This document shows positions 33,692-43,103 of a stretch of 64,000 bases of DNA, in pieces. The DNA is from an uncultured Bacteroidales bacterium. Its GTDB lineage: Bacteria; Bacteroidota; Bacteroidia; Bacteroidales; FEN-979. The translations under genes and the position numbers were made by a program. Location: NCBI GenBank assembly GCA_903903985.1, contig CAIVAT010000160.1:1-64000 (forward strand), given 5' to 3'. A model generated the notes under the pieces. It did no database searches. It was not told where the DNA came from and saw nothing but the letters and a program-made list of their open reading frames with translations. How positions within the stretch are numbered: the stretch's first letter is position 1; each line of letters starts with the position of its first letter.

Positions 33692-33752
33692 CAAATATCG
33701 ACATCCGTTATGTGTCAACTTGATCGTTAACGAATTGTTAATGAATATTTAA
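33692..33752 (-). promoter_or_regulatory. PhoB-type array upstream of glycosyltransferase gene
   Basis: On the minus strand TTAAA (33748-33752), TTAAC (33737-33741) and TTAAC (33726-33730) are spaced 11 bp. The nearest -7-like element is GATATTTG at 33692-33699, 26 rather than 21 bp away. The element is 16 bases before the start codon. Confidence 0.6.
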
Positions 33753-33881
33753 TATTCCTATGGAAATAATTTCACTCAGGCACGTTTTCAACGTTGGGTG
33801 TTTTAAATTATGAATGGCCATCAAAAAGCGCTGAGCAGCTGGTTCTTTGTATTTTTTCATGTTTCATTCATTCTCTTTTCC

Positions 33882-33889
33882 TACATTTG
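33882..33889 (+). promoter_or_regulatory. predicted -7 element for restriction-methylase gene
   Basis: TACATTTG, a perfect TAnnTTTG match, 23 bases before the start codon at 33912. Confidence 0.5.
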
Positions 33890-33911
33890 AAAAGAGAATC
33901 ACTCCCAAATT

Positions 33912-36900
33912 ATGCAACTGACCCTGTTATCCCCCCGAAAATCCCTCAACAAAGCCTACCTCAAGGTAAAACCGTCGCGCAGTGAGATTGAGCTTTTCAA
34001 GATAAACCTTATTAAAATGCTTGATGGTTTGGATGAATCCGAATCGGAAGAGCATGTCAAAAACGACTTGAGCGATTTTCTCAAAAATACGTTCTTTCAG
34101 AAATGCTATATCAACACAAAAGGCCGCAATGACCTTGTGATTCATAATGGCCCCGATGCAAAAAGTTTAGCCGGTGTGTTGATCGAAGCCAAGAAGCCTT
34201 CGAATAAAACCGAGATGATCCGGACGGATAACCTGAATGCAAAAGCGTTTCAGGAACTTATCTTGTATTATCTGCGCGAACGGATCACCAATCACAACCT
34301 GGAGATCAAACATCTCGTGGCCACAAACATTTATGAATGGTTCGTTTTCGATGCCGGCCTCTTTGAGAAGTTGTTCGCCCAGAATAAAACCCTGGTAAAA
34401 CAGTTCACCGATTTTGAAGAAGGCCGGTTATCAGGAAACACAACTGAATTTTTTTACAAGCAAATTGCAGAGCCATTCCTTGCAGGCCTGACTTCCGAAA
34501 TTTGCTTCACTGCCTTTGATTTCCGGGAGTATGAAAAACCCCTGCGAAATGACGACAAAAAAGATGATTCCAAACTCATAGCCCTTTATAAACTGTTGTC
34601 ACCGGAACATTTACTGAAACTTCCTTTTACCAATGACAGCAACAGCCTGGACAAAACATTTTATACGGAATTGCTTCATATCATCGGTTTGACCGAAACA
34701 AAGGAAGGCAGTAAAAAACTCATCGGCCGGAAAAAGGATGGACAACGTGATCCCGGTTCACTCATTGAGAATGCCATTATCCAGATCGACAGCCTGGATA
34801 TGATCAGCCGGATTGATAAACCATCCCGCTTTGGAGAAACGCTTCAGGAAAGACTTTTCAATGTGTCGCTGGAACTGGCGATTACCTGGATCAATCGTAT
34901 CTTATTCATGAAGCTGCTCGAAGCCCAGTTGATCAATTACCATAAAAGTGATCCTTCCTATGTGTTCCTTACCACTGAAAAAATCAATGGATATGATTCA
35001 CTGAATAGCTTATTCTTTCGGGTACTTGCCAGGAAGAACATGGAACGTGATCCTGCGGTGGCTAAATTATTTGACAAGGTACCTTATCTGAACAGTTCGC
35101 TCTTTGAACCGACAGAGCTGGAGCGCGACACCATTTTTATCAGCAACCTGCAGGATGACTGCCTCGTTCCGATTCACCCGGGAACGGTATTGAAAAATAA
35201 TACCGGAAAACGGCTATCCGGGAACATGAATGGTTTGGATTACCTCTTTGCCTTCCTGGATGCCTATGATTTTTCAGGCGAAGGCGCAGAAGAGATCCAG
35301 GAAGACAACAAAACGCTGATCAACGCTTCGGTTCTTGGTTTGATTTTTGAAAAGATCAACGGTTATAAAGACGGTTCCTTCTTTACCCCTGGATTCATTA
35401 CCATGTACATGTGCCGCGAAACAATCCGCCGGGCCGTATGTCAGAAGTTCAATGACCTGAAGGGTTGGGATTGCCAGGATATGGAAAGGTTGTATAATAA
35501 AATTGAAGACCGGAAGGAAGCCAATGAGATTATCAACCAGCTTAAAATTTGTGACCCGGCAGTTGGCTCCGGGCACTTCCTGGTTTCTGCGCTCAATGAG
35601 ATCATTGCCATCAAAAGCGAATTGAAAATATTGTCGGACAAGGCTGGAAAAAGACTCAAAGAGTATCACGTCGAGGTTGTGAATGATGAACTAATCGTTA
35701 CCGACGAAGATGGAGATTTGTTTGAATATAATCCCACCAATCCGGAGAGCCAACGGATTCAGGAAACGCTATTCCGTGAGAAACAAACCATTATTGAAAA
35801 TTGTTTGTTTGGTGTTGACATCAATCCCAATTCCGTGAAAATATGCCGTTTGAGGCTTTGGATTGAATTGTTAAAGAATGCCTATTACCTCACCCCCCGG
35901 CCCCCTCTCCCCGGGGGAGAGGGGGAGCAGGAACTCGAGACCCTGCCCAACATCGATATCAACATCAAATGCGGTAATTCACTGATTTCACGCTATGCGC
36001 TTGATGCGGATATCAAACAAGCGTTGAAGAAAAGCAAGTGGAGTATCGATACCTACCGTATTGCCGTCATGTCCTATCGGAATGCCTCCAATAAAGAGGA
36101 AAAGCGAACGATGGAGCGGCTCATCGAATCGATCAAGACCGATTTTGAAACCGAAGTGGCCGCAAATGACAAGCGCCTGGTGCAATTGAAAAAGTTAAAT
36201 GGTGATCTGTTTAATCTTACACAGCAAACATCACTTTTTGAGAGGACTAAGAAAGAATTGGCCGATTGGAACAAGCAAGTTAATGAACAGACCGGCAAGA
36301 TTAAGAAACTTGAAACCGAACTCGAAGAGATCAAAAACAACAAGATCTATGAGAATGCTTTTGAATGGCGGTTTGAATTTCCGGAAGTGCTCAATGATGA
36401 GGGGGATTTTGTGGGGTTTGATGTGGTGATTGGGAATCCACCGTATATACCTGGTAAGGATTTGGACGATAATTTTAAATGGCATCTCAAAGATTATTAT
36501 AAATTCACAATTGGAAAATTTGATGTTTATCTTTCATTTATTGAGAAAGGGTTAGAAATACTGACAATAAAGAAAAACTTGTGCTTTATCATTCCAAACA
36601 CCTTTCTGGTCAATGAAAACGCAATTTTATTGAGAGGTAACTTGATAAATAACCAATTATTGAATTTGATAACCGTATTTGACGACACTGTATTTTCTGA
36701 AGCATTTGTCGAGAGTATTATTTTACAAATTGACAATATTGAAAAACATTCGGTATTGAAACTTCAAGATAGAAATTTCAAGTTTATTAGAAGTATAGGG
36801 TTTGATGATCTTAAAGCTGTCTCAGATTACAGGATACAAGTTTCCTTATGTTTAGCAGATGATTCCATCCTGTTTAGAGCCAAAACGGCTTCAATAAAAC

Positions 36901-37544
36901 TTGGCGAAATTGTTGATTTCTGCATAGGAATACAAGTTGGAGGTGAAGGAAACAGTAAAGATTTTAAAACAAAATATATAAGTGAAGAAAAACTTTCTGA
37001 GGAATATAAAAAATTCTTAGATGGTAAGGATTTTGAGCCATATTTGATTTCTTGGCCTAAAAAGTACATCAACTATGGTGATTGGCTTCACAGAAAAAGA
37101 GATGATAAGTACTTTTTAAATCCTAAGTTAATCATTCGGCAAATTGGAGAGACTCCAGTATCTACAATTGATTTCGAGTGTTTTTACACGCTAAATACAA
37201 TTTATAATGGAATAGTCATCAATAGCGATTTCGACATCCGGTATATATTTGCTTTAATTGACTCAAGGTTCATTAAATTTATTTGGAAGAAATTATTTTT
37301 CGATGGAAAGGCTTTATTCCCAAAAATTAAAAAAAGTCAACTTAATGAAATCCCAATTGCAAAAGCAACAATGGGGAAGCAAGAACCCATAATTAGGATA
37401 GTTGATCAAATATTTTCTTCTAAAAAAATCGACCCTGCTTTTAAAACCTGCTCCTTGAAAAAAGAGATTGACCAATTGGTCTATGAGTTATATGGCTTGA
37501 CGGATGAAGAGATAAAGATCATAGAAGGAGAGGTAACAGTTTAA
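33912..37544 (+). CDS. Eco57I-like type IIG restriction-modification enzyme
   Basis: 1210 residues. The N-terminal part has a PD-(D/E)XK-like nuclease pattern, NDLVIHN ... GVLIEAKK near residues 75-95. A helical linker follows, then an N6-adenine methyltransferase with motif I KICDPAVGSGHFLVSAL near 547 and motif IV VVIGNPPYI near 842, and a C-terminal target-recognition region of about 330 residues whose DNA is visibly A/T-richer than the rest, as is common for exchangeable specificity domains. It would methylate and cut foreign DNA by itself. A 13-residue in-frame insert LTPRPPLPGGEGE encoded by a GC-rich palindrome lies at about residue 660. Followed 32 bases later by the RhuM-like gene. 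Confidence 0.88.
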   Translation: MQLTLLSPRKSLNKAYLKVKPSRSEIELFKINLIKMLDGLDESESEEHVKNDLSDFLKNTFFQKCYINTKGRNDLVIHNGPDAKSLAGVLIEAKKPSNKTEMIRTDNLNAKAFQELILYYLRERITNHNLEIKHLVATNIYEWFVFDAGLFEKLFAQNKTLVKQFTDFEEGRLSGNTTEFFYKQIAEPFLAGLTSEICFTAFDFREYEKPLRNDDKKDDSKLIALYKLLSPEHLLKLPFTNDSNSLDKTFYTELLHIIGLTETKEGSKKLIGRKKDGQRDPGSLIENAIIQIDSLDMISRIDKPSRFGETLQERLFNVSLELAITWINRILFMKLLEAQLINYHKSDPSYVFLTTEKINGYDSLNSLFFRVLARKNMERDPAVAKLFDKVPYLNSSLFEPTELERDTIFISNLQDDCLVPIHPGTVLKNNTGKRLSGNMNGLDYLFAFLDAYDFSGEGAEEIQEDNKTLINASVLGLIFEKINGYKDGSFFTPGFITMYMCRETIRRAVCQKFNDLKGWDCQDMERLYNKIEDRKEANEIINQLKICDPAVGSGHFLVSALNEIIAIKSELKILSDKAGKRLKEYHVEVVNDELIVTDEDGDLFEYNPTNPESQRIQETLFREKQTIIENCLFGVDINPNSVKICRLRLWIELLKNAYYLTPRPPLPGGEGEQELETLPNIDINIKCGNSLISRYALDADIKQALKKSKWSIDTYRIAVMSYRNASNKEEKRTMERLIESIKTDFETEVAANDKRLVQLKKLNGDLFNLTQQTSLFERTKKELADWNKQVNEQTGKIKKLETELEEIKNNKIYENAFEWRFEFPEVLNDEGDFVGFDVVIGNPPYIPGKDLDDNFKWHLKDYYKFTIGKFDVYLSFIEKGLEILTIKKNLCFIIPNTFLVNENAILLRGNLINNQLLNLITVFDDTVFSEAFVESIILQIDNIEKHSVLKLQDRNFKFIRSIGFDDLKAVSDYRIQVSLCLADDSILFRAKTASIKLGEIVDFCIGIQVGGEGNSKDFKTKYISEEKLSEEYKKFLDGKDFEPYLISWPKKYINYGDWLHRKRDDKYFLNPKLIIRQIGETPVSTIDFECFYTLNTIYNGIVINSDFDIRYIFALIDSRFIKFIWKKLFFDGKALFPKIKKSQLNEIPIAKATMGKQEPIIRIVDQIFSSKKIDPAFKTCSLKKEIDQLVYELYGLTDEEIKIIEGEVTV
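35889..35929. repeat. GC-rich palindromic repeat inserted in frame in the methylase gene
   Basis: The stretch pairs CCCCCTCTCCCC with GGGGGAGAGGGGG around a CGG centre. It encodes LTPRPPLPGGEGE between the conserved helix RLRLWIELLKNAYY and LPNIDINIKCGNSLI, where other methylases of this family have no such segment. This palindrome is a known type of dispersed repeat that is often found between genes; inside a coding frame it is unusual. Confidence 0.7.
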
Positions 37545-37576
37545 TTTTCAAATAGACAAAGATCAGAGAACCAAAT

Positions 37577-38449
37577 ATGGACAACGGCGAAATAATCCTC
37601 TATCAGAGCTCCCAGGGCAATATGCAGATTGAGGTCAGGTTACAGGATGAAACGGTCTGGCTTTCCCAAAGGCAGATAGCCGAATTATTCCAAACGACGC
37701 CTCAAAATATTACACTTCACCTGAAGAACATTTATGCCGAAGGTGAATTACAGGAGGATGCAACTTGTAAGGATTTCTTACAAGTTCAAAAAGAGGGTCG
37801 CAGGAATGTTCAGCGGTCTTTAACCTGTTATAATCTCGATGTCGTAATTTCCATCGGGTATCGGGTAAAATCAACGATTGCAACCAGGTTCCGGATTTGG
37901 GCCACCCAACGCCTGAAAGAATACCTCATCAAGGGATTTGTGCTGGATGATGAACGGCTCAAACTTGCCAGAAACAATTATTTCGATGAACTGCTTTCCA
38001 GGATCCGTGACATCCGGAGTTCCGAAAAAGTATTTTACCGGAAGGTGTGCGAGATTTACGCCACCAGCGCCGATTACGAACCTTCGCAGCAAAAGACATT
38101 GGATTTCTTTGCCTCGGTGCAAAACAAATTCCATTGGGCGGTGACCGGAAAAACCGCTGCAGAGATTCTGACCGACAGGGCAGATGCGACAAAACCCAAC
38201 ATGGGTTTGACCAATTGGTCGGGCGAAACGATCAAAAAGCAGGATTACATTAACAACCTTTTTCAATATTATTTATTTTTTAAAGATGTCCCTTACAAAA
38301 CAGTTTTCATTTTGCAGATTATATCAGATATTTCGTGGTTTAAGAGGATTGATCCCGGATTCCATTTCTATTTGGGAAGTGATCCCTATTATTTTCGGTA
38401 TCCCGATGAACAACTTTTGTCGAAGGGGAATGTCTTTTCAAATTTTTAA
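37577..38449 (+). CDS. RhuM-family protein with aberrant C-terminus
   Basis: 290 residues. Residues 1-226 match the RhuM family: VRLQDETVWLSQRQIAELFQ, TPQNITLHLKNIY, EGRRNVQRSLTCYNLDVVIS, GYRVKSTIATRFRIWATQRL and NMGLTNWSGETIKKQDYINN. RhuM proteins usually continue with a helical C-terminal domain (about 330-345 residues in all). Here the last 64 residues are different, hydrophobic and aromatic (FQYYLFFKDVPYKTVFILQI), so the true C-terminal part is missing or replaced. The family is linked to mobile DNA and defence islands, in keeping with the adjacent restriction enzyme. Role unknown. Confidence 0.7.
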   Translation: MDNGEIILYQSSQGNMQIEVRLQDETVWLSQRQIAELFQTTPQNITLHLKNIYAEGELQEDATCKDFLQVQKEGRRNVQRSLTCYNLDVVISIGYRVKSTIATRFRIWATQRLKEYLIKGFVLDDERLKLARNNYFDELLSRIRDIRSSEKVFYRKVCEIYATSADYEPSQQKTLDFFASVQNKFHWAVTGKTAAEILTDRADATKPNMGLTNWSGETIKKQDYINNLFQYYLFFKDVPYKTVFILQIISDISWFKRIDPGFHFYLGSDPYYFRYPDEQLLSKGNVFSNF

Positions 38450-38455
38450 CAGCAC

Positions 38456-39640
38456 ATGCGCCGAAACAGTTTCAGGTTTCCCGTCACCACCCTTGCCGGC
38501 AGTTCGCTTAAGAACATCAATGCCTTACATTACATTCACTATGTTGAGCCGAAGTACCGATGGAAGTTCATTCTGTCCTGTGCTGCCGCAGGGATCCTGG
38601 AACCCTTCACTCAGGCTGAACGAATCCTATGGCACAAGCGCATCCGGGATCACCGGTTAAAAAACCCTCCGGTATTCATCATCGGTTTCTGGCGCAGCGG
38701 TACCACCCTGCTGCACAACCTCTTGTGCCAGGATCCTGAAGCAGCTTATACCACGACATTCCAGACTGTTTTCCCGAACCTGCTCCTTACCCAATCGTGG
38801 TGGCTGAAACCATTGATCAATCACCTTCTTCCTGCCCAAAGGCCTTACGACAACGTAAGCATGGATATGGATTTCCCACAGGAGGAGGATTTCGGATTGA
38901 TGAACATTCAGCCATCCACCATCTATAAATTTTTCTTGTTTCCTGCCGAGTTTGACCAGATCATCGACCGGGAATTATATACCGGGAATCTTTCACCTCA
39001 TTTAATAGCCCAATGGCAAGAAGCCTATCGCGGAATGATTGCGAAAGCTGTTTTCAATACCGGCGGCACCAGGTATATCGGGAAAAACCCATGCCACCTC
39101 ACAAGGATAGGCGTGCTCAAAGAGATGTTTCCCGAATCAAAGTTCATATTCATTCACCGGCATCCATACAAAGTCATCGAATCGCTTTACCACTTCATTT
39201 TCTCGATATTCCCTGGAGTTCAACTGCAGGATGTACCTGTTGACTTTTCGCGCAGAAAAGTGTTAACCCTTTATAAGAAGGCCATGGATGCATACTTTCG
39301 TGATCGTGGCCAGATCCCGTCATCCAATCTTATTGAATTGAAGATGGATGATTTTGTCAGAGATATTCCCGGGAATCTGAAAGAGATCTATGATAAATTC
39401 GGGTTGGGTGACTTTAATAAGGTATCATCAAGGTTCAACCAATATCTGGAAAAAAATCCTGCTCCTGAGCATAAACCCAATCCCCCGGTACCGGAGACGA
39501 TCGGCCTGGTGGATCAATATGCTTCAGGCATCATGCAGAAATTAGGATACACCGGAAATGCAGCTGTGGTTTTAGCATCACCGAACCCTGACAAATTATT
39601 TCAATTTGTTTCAGGTAAAAAACTACAAAAGGTTTTATAA
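38456..39640 (+). CDS. sulfotransferase family protein
   Basis: 394 residues, no signal peptide. The 5'-phosphosulfate loop of PAPS-dependent sulfotransferases is FIIGFWRSGTTLLHNLL near residue 75. Later KFIFIHRHPYKVIESLYHF near 232 fits the 3'-phosphate-binding segment (R-x-P). Length and pattern correspond to the Sulfotransfer_3 group. The acceptor could be a lipid, a surface sugar or a small molecule. It starts 6 bases after the RhuM-like gene, but a functional link is unlikely. Confidence 0.82.
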   Translation: MRRNSFRFPVTTLAGSSLKNINALHYIHYVEPKYRWKFILSCAAAGILEPFTQAERILWHKRIRDHRLKNPPVFIIGFWRSGTTLLHNLLCQDPEAAYTTTFQTVFPNLLLTQSWWLKPLINHLLPAQRPYDNVSMDMDFPQEEDFGLMNIQPSTIYKFFLFPAEFDQIIDRELYTGNLSPHLIAQWQEAYRGMIAKAVFNTGGTRYIGKNPCHLTRIGVLKEMFPESKFIFIHRHPYKVIESLYHFIFSIFPGVQLQDVPVDFSRRKVLTLYKKAMDAYFRDRGQIPSSNLIELKMDDFVRDIPGNLKEIYDKFGLGDFNKVSSRFNQYLEKNPAPEHKPNPPVPETIGLVDQYASGIMQKLGYTGNAAVVLASPNPDKLFQFVSGKKLQKVL

Positions 39641-39683
39641 ACATGATTGCATTAAAACTATTTTGACACTTAAAAATGACAGG

Positions 39684-41165
39684 ATGAGAAACAGGAGGAT
39701 AGTAGTGGCTTTCATTACGATTTGTTTACCGTTAACAATGTGGGCACAGAACAAAGATGGCTCCATCCATGTTCCGGATACACTGGCTGCCGCCTATGTT
39801 AAAATTACCGGTGTTGAAATCACAGGCAATAAACTGACCAAACCGCAAATCCTTGTGCGAGAACTGGATTTCAAAATCGGTGACAGCCTGGCGACTTTTC
39901 AGAAGGGGAATAAGGTCAATTTCAACGACCGGAATTTTTACCCGGGCGATTCAAGCGAGTTGTGCCTGCGGATGAATTACAGTCGCGAAAATCTGATCAA
40001 CGCCAAACTTTTTTTAACGGTCGACCTTTCATTAAAATGCATCAGAAACAACGAATACACGCTGGTGATCGACGTGGTGGAGCGACACTACTGGTGGTTA
40101 TTTCCTATCCCCAAACTCAATGCCCCGAATTTCAACGAATGGATCCGGGACATTGACTGGTCCTACCTGAGCATGGGGCTGTTTTTTAGTCATAACAACC
40201 TGTTCGGGCTCAATCACCAGACCTCGGTCATTGCCCTGGCCGGGAAAACCTGGGCCATCGCAGTGGGGTACAAGATCCCCTGGGTCGGAAAGGGAAAAAA
40301 GGTTGGCCTCACAATGACTGCTGGTTACACCAACATGTATTATGTTGAATATGCCTCGGTCGAAAATAAACGGCAGATGCTTTATGCTCCCAATTGTTCC
40401 CAGGTGGCCAAACTCGGGGCAAAACTCACCCTGCGGCCAGGCTTGTACAATTATGGAACAATAAAACTTACCGGCGAATATATCAAGGTCTCCGATTCCG
40501 TGATTAAACTCGACTCCAATTACCTGGCTGGAAATAAAAAAAAGAACGTATCTCTCAGTCTTTATGCCGATTACTATTACGACTCCCGCAACAGCCATTC
40601 CTACCCTTTGAAAGGGAACATGCTCCGGGTCTTTGTCAATAAGGTCGGACTGGGGCTCGTTTCAAAAGATGTTGACCTGTTCTATTACGGCGTCGATTTC
40701 CACTTTTATCAAACCGTTGGCCGGAAATGGTATGTGGCAGAAATGTTCAAGGCAGAAAATGCATCCGGTGAAAACGCCCCCTACTATTACCAGCTTAACA
40801 TGACCGACGGGAAAGATTTCATCCGTGGGTTTGACCTCTACACACTGAAGGGCGACCAGATGTATTTTACAAGGAACAACATTAAATTCGAATTGATCAA
40901 GCCAAGCATTAAAAAAGTTAAGGAGGGGCAGGAAAAAAACAAGTTCAAGGCGCTTCAATATGCCTTTTACCTGAATGCCTTTGCCGACGCCGGATACGTA
41001 GTTAATAAATTTACCGGGGTCAATCCTTACAACAACAAGTTTCTCTTCAGCTGGGGCCTGGGAATTGACTTTGTTACCTATTACGACCTGGTGGTCCGGT
41101 TTGAATATGCCTTTACTTCGATCCATACGAATGGATTCTTTTTTGGATTCGGCATGCCGATATAA
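39684..41165 (+). CDS. BamA/surface-antigen-like outer-membrane protein
   Basis: 493 residues from MRNRRIVV; the longer frame upstream lacks a signal peptide. Signal peptide (ending TMWAQ), a POTRA-like domain at about 30-110 (VKITGVEITGNKLTKPQILV, DLSLKCIRNNEYTLVIDVVE) and a 16-strand-type beta-barrel to the end (GWGLGIDFVTYYDLVVRFEY analogous, FGMPI end). It resembles small Bac_surface_Ag/Omp85 relatives of Bacteroidetes, shorter than BamA itself with one POTRA. It is followed by a related but interrupted gene. Confidence 0.8.
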   Translation: MRNRRIVVAFITICLPLTMWAQNKDGSIHVPDTLAAAYVKITGVEITGNKLTKPQILVRELDFKIGDSLATFQKGNKVNFNDRNFYPGDSSELCLRMNYSRENLINAKLFLTVDLSLKCIRNNEYTLVIDVVERHYWWLFPIPKLNAPNFNEWIRDIDWSYLSMGLFFSHNNLFGLNHQTSVIALAGKTWAIAVGYKIPWVGKGKKVGLTMTAGYTNMYYVEYASVENKRQMLYAPNCSQVAKLGAKLTLRPGLYNYGTIKLTGEYIKVSDSVIKLDSNYLAGNKKKNVSLSLYADYYYDSRNSHSYPLKGNMLRVFVNKVGLGLVSKDVDLFYYGVDFHFYQTVGRKWYVAEMFKAENASGENAPYYYQLNMTDGKDFIRGFDLYTLKGDQMYFTRNNIKFELIKPSIKKVKEGQEKNKFKALQYAFYLNAFADAGYVVNKFTGVNPYNNKFLFSWGLGIDFVTYYDLVVRFEYAFTSIHTNGFFFGFGMPI

Positions 41166-41215
41166 AAGGATTTGAAGATTAAGTGCATTGTTTAATTTTT
41201 TCTCAAAAACAACAC

Positions 41216-42538
41216 ATGAAAAAAAATTTTCTCGTATTTCTGTCGCTTATATTATTCCTGGTTGCAGCAGGCGGATTGCATGCTCAGAAGGATGATTCTT
41301 TGGACAAGACTGTCGCAGCCAGTTCCGATACCCTAAATGCGAAACCTGACAAGGATTGTCAGCAAAAAGCCATCGGCGACCTGTTCAGGAAGAAAGAGAA
41401 AGCGCCTAAATCGCCAAAAAAATTCATGGCACTGGTGTTGCCGAATATCAGTTCCAATCCCTCCAACGGGTTTTTGCTTGGTGTTGGAGGTACTTTTGGA
41501 TGGTACATGGGCCCGAGAGAAAATACCCGCGTCTCCTCTGCCCCTTTCACCGTGGCCGTTACCTCAAAAAAACAGCTCATCACTTTTGTAAAATCGAATA
41601 TCTAACCAAAGGAGAACAAATTTTTCCTGCAGGGCGAATGGAGATTTTACATTTACAGTCAGCCAACGTATGGATTGGGCACAAATGCCCCTGAGACAGG
41701 CAACGTTCCAAACGAGATTCACTGGTCGGGTGAGGGTGGATCAAAGGATTCATTATCATTCCCGATGAAGTTCAATTATGTGAAATTCAGCGAGATTGTC
41801 AACATGAAAATCAAGGAGAATTTTTACGCCGGTATCGGGTATCATTTTGATGACTATTATTCCGTAAACGATGAAAAACTCAACCTGGATACCATACCAA
41901 GATTGGTAACACCTCATTCTGTTTATTCAGATACCAACAATTATAGCAGAGTGCATTACGTTTTATCGGGATTGAGCGCAAATGTCGTATACGACAGCCG
42001 CGACAACCAGGCCAATCCCTATAAAGGCATTTACGCCAACATCAATTACCGGTATAACTTCAAGTTCCTGGGAAGCGACCAGGATGCATCGGAGCTCTGG
42101 GTGGAATTCAGGACCTACGTTGGACTTTCGAAAAAGAAACCCAGAAACCTGGTCGCTTTCTGGGCATTTGGCGATTTTAACCTCACGGGCGATCTTCCCT
42201 ATATGACGCTGCCTACCATTGGCGGGGATCAACGTGCACGGTCCGGCAGGGGGTATGTCAATGGCCGGTTTCGCGGTAAAGACCTGGTTTATGATGAGGT
42301 CGAATGGCGTTTCCCAATCTGCCCCTGTTCAAACATCATCGGGGGAGTGGTTTTTGTGAATGCAACAACTACGGATAATCCTGCCAGGAACGTTGCCCTG
42401 TTTCAGTATGTTCAGCCAGCCGTCGGCTTCGGTATCCGGGTGATGGTCAATAAATATTTCAGGACGAACATCAACCTCGATTTTGCCATCGGCCACCAAT
42501 CGCAGGGGTTCTATTTTTCGGGGCAGGAGACTTTTTGA
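41216..42538 (+). pseudogene. BamA-like outer-membrane protein split by an in-frame stop
   Basis: Two open segments lie in the same frame and are separated by one TAA at 41603-41605. The first (130 codons) has a signal peptide (MKKNFLVFLSLILFLVAAGG) and LPNISSNPSNGFLLGVGGTF. The second continues directly with PKENKFFLQGEWRFYIYSQP, TYGLGTNAPET and a barrel ending HQSQGFYFSGQETF. The reading frame and protein logic run straight across the stop, so a point change created the interruption. A restart inside the second part would lack a signal peptide, so the intact barrel is probably not made. A sequencing or assembly error is possible. Confidence 0.75.
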
Positions 42539-42988
42539 GCTGTCAAAACCCTTACGAAGGCCAAAGGCAGTGGATGTGGAACACTTAAGACCGGGTTAGA
42601 GAAATGGATTCAATCGATGGCAAGTTTGGACAATCAACGACAGCATACGGGTTAAACCGGATCAAGACATGCGAGGGCGGGACACAACAGATGAAAAGCG
42701 ACCGCAACTGACTGGAATTCTATATCAACTGTTTCTGCAGTCGCTTATGTTACATTATTCTCAAATGATCCAGATGAATCAGGTAAACATTATTCATTAA
42801 CAGCCCAGAGGCAGACAAATGCTACAATTGCATCTCGTTACTTGCTTGAACAGGATCATCAATAATGGGATTTCAAATTCAAAAATAACCACCTGAAAAA
42901 AATAATTCCCGGGCCGTTTGTTATGCAAATTGTTTGCACAAAAAAAGGGTTTCAGATGTTGGACCTTCTGAAACCCTTGCTACTGCTG
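42539..42988. other. intergenic region
   Basis: About 450 bases between the interrupted outer-membrane gene and tRNA-Lys. Short frames only, none with protein character. The segment just before the tRNA (42945-42985) has a possible stem (GGGTTTCAGATG ... CTTCTGAAACCC), which could be the rho-independent terminator of the leftward tRNA transcript. Confidence 0.45.
42945..42976 (-). terminator. possible terminator downstream of tRNA-Lys
   Basis: GGGTTTCAGA (42947-42956) and TCTGAAACCC (42967-42976) are exact complements around a 10-base loop. On the minus strand the stem is followed by TTTTTTTGTGC, the T-run of a rho-independent terminator, just downstream of the tRNA. Confidence 0.75.
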
Positions 42989-43061
42989 TCTCCTCGCCAG
43001 GATTCGAACCTGGGACCCATTGATTAAGAGTCAATTGCTCTACCAACTGAGCTACGAAGAG
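42989..43061 (-). tRNA. tRNA-Lys (CTT)
   Basis: 73 bases on the minus strand. Acceptor stem CTCTTCG/CGAGGAG pairs throughout (one G-T). D arm AGCTCAGTTGGTAGAGCA, anticodon arm TTGA-CTCTTAA-TCAA with anticodon CTT, and T arm with GGTTCGAATCC are canonical. The discriminator base is A. CCA is not encoded. Confidence 0.95.
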
Positions 43062-43073
43062 AATACGAAGGTG

Positions 43074-43103
43074 CAAAGGTACGGATTCCTGGAAAAATAG
43101 CAA
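43074..43103 (-). promoter_or_regulatory. promoter of tRNA-Lys
   Basis: Minus-strand TACCTTTG (43074-43081) is a perfect -7 element, and TTG (43101-43103) lies 19 bp upstream, the usual Bacteroidetes spacing. Transcription would begin a few bases before the mature tRNA. Confidence 0.65.

Noticed and set aside
41183-42538. Frameshift in the second BamA-like gene
   Set aside because: Both segments are in the same frame; the interruption is a single in-frame TAA.
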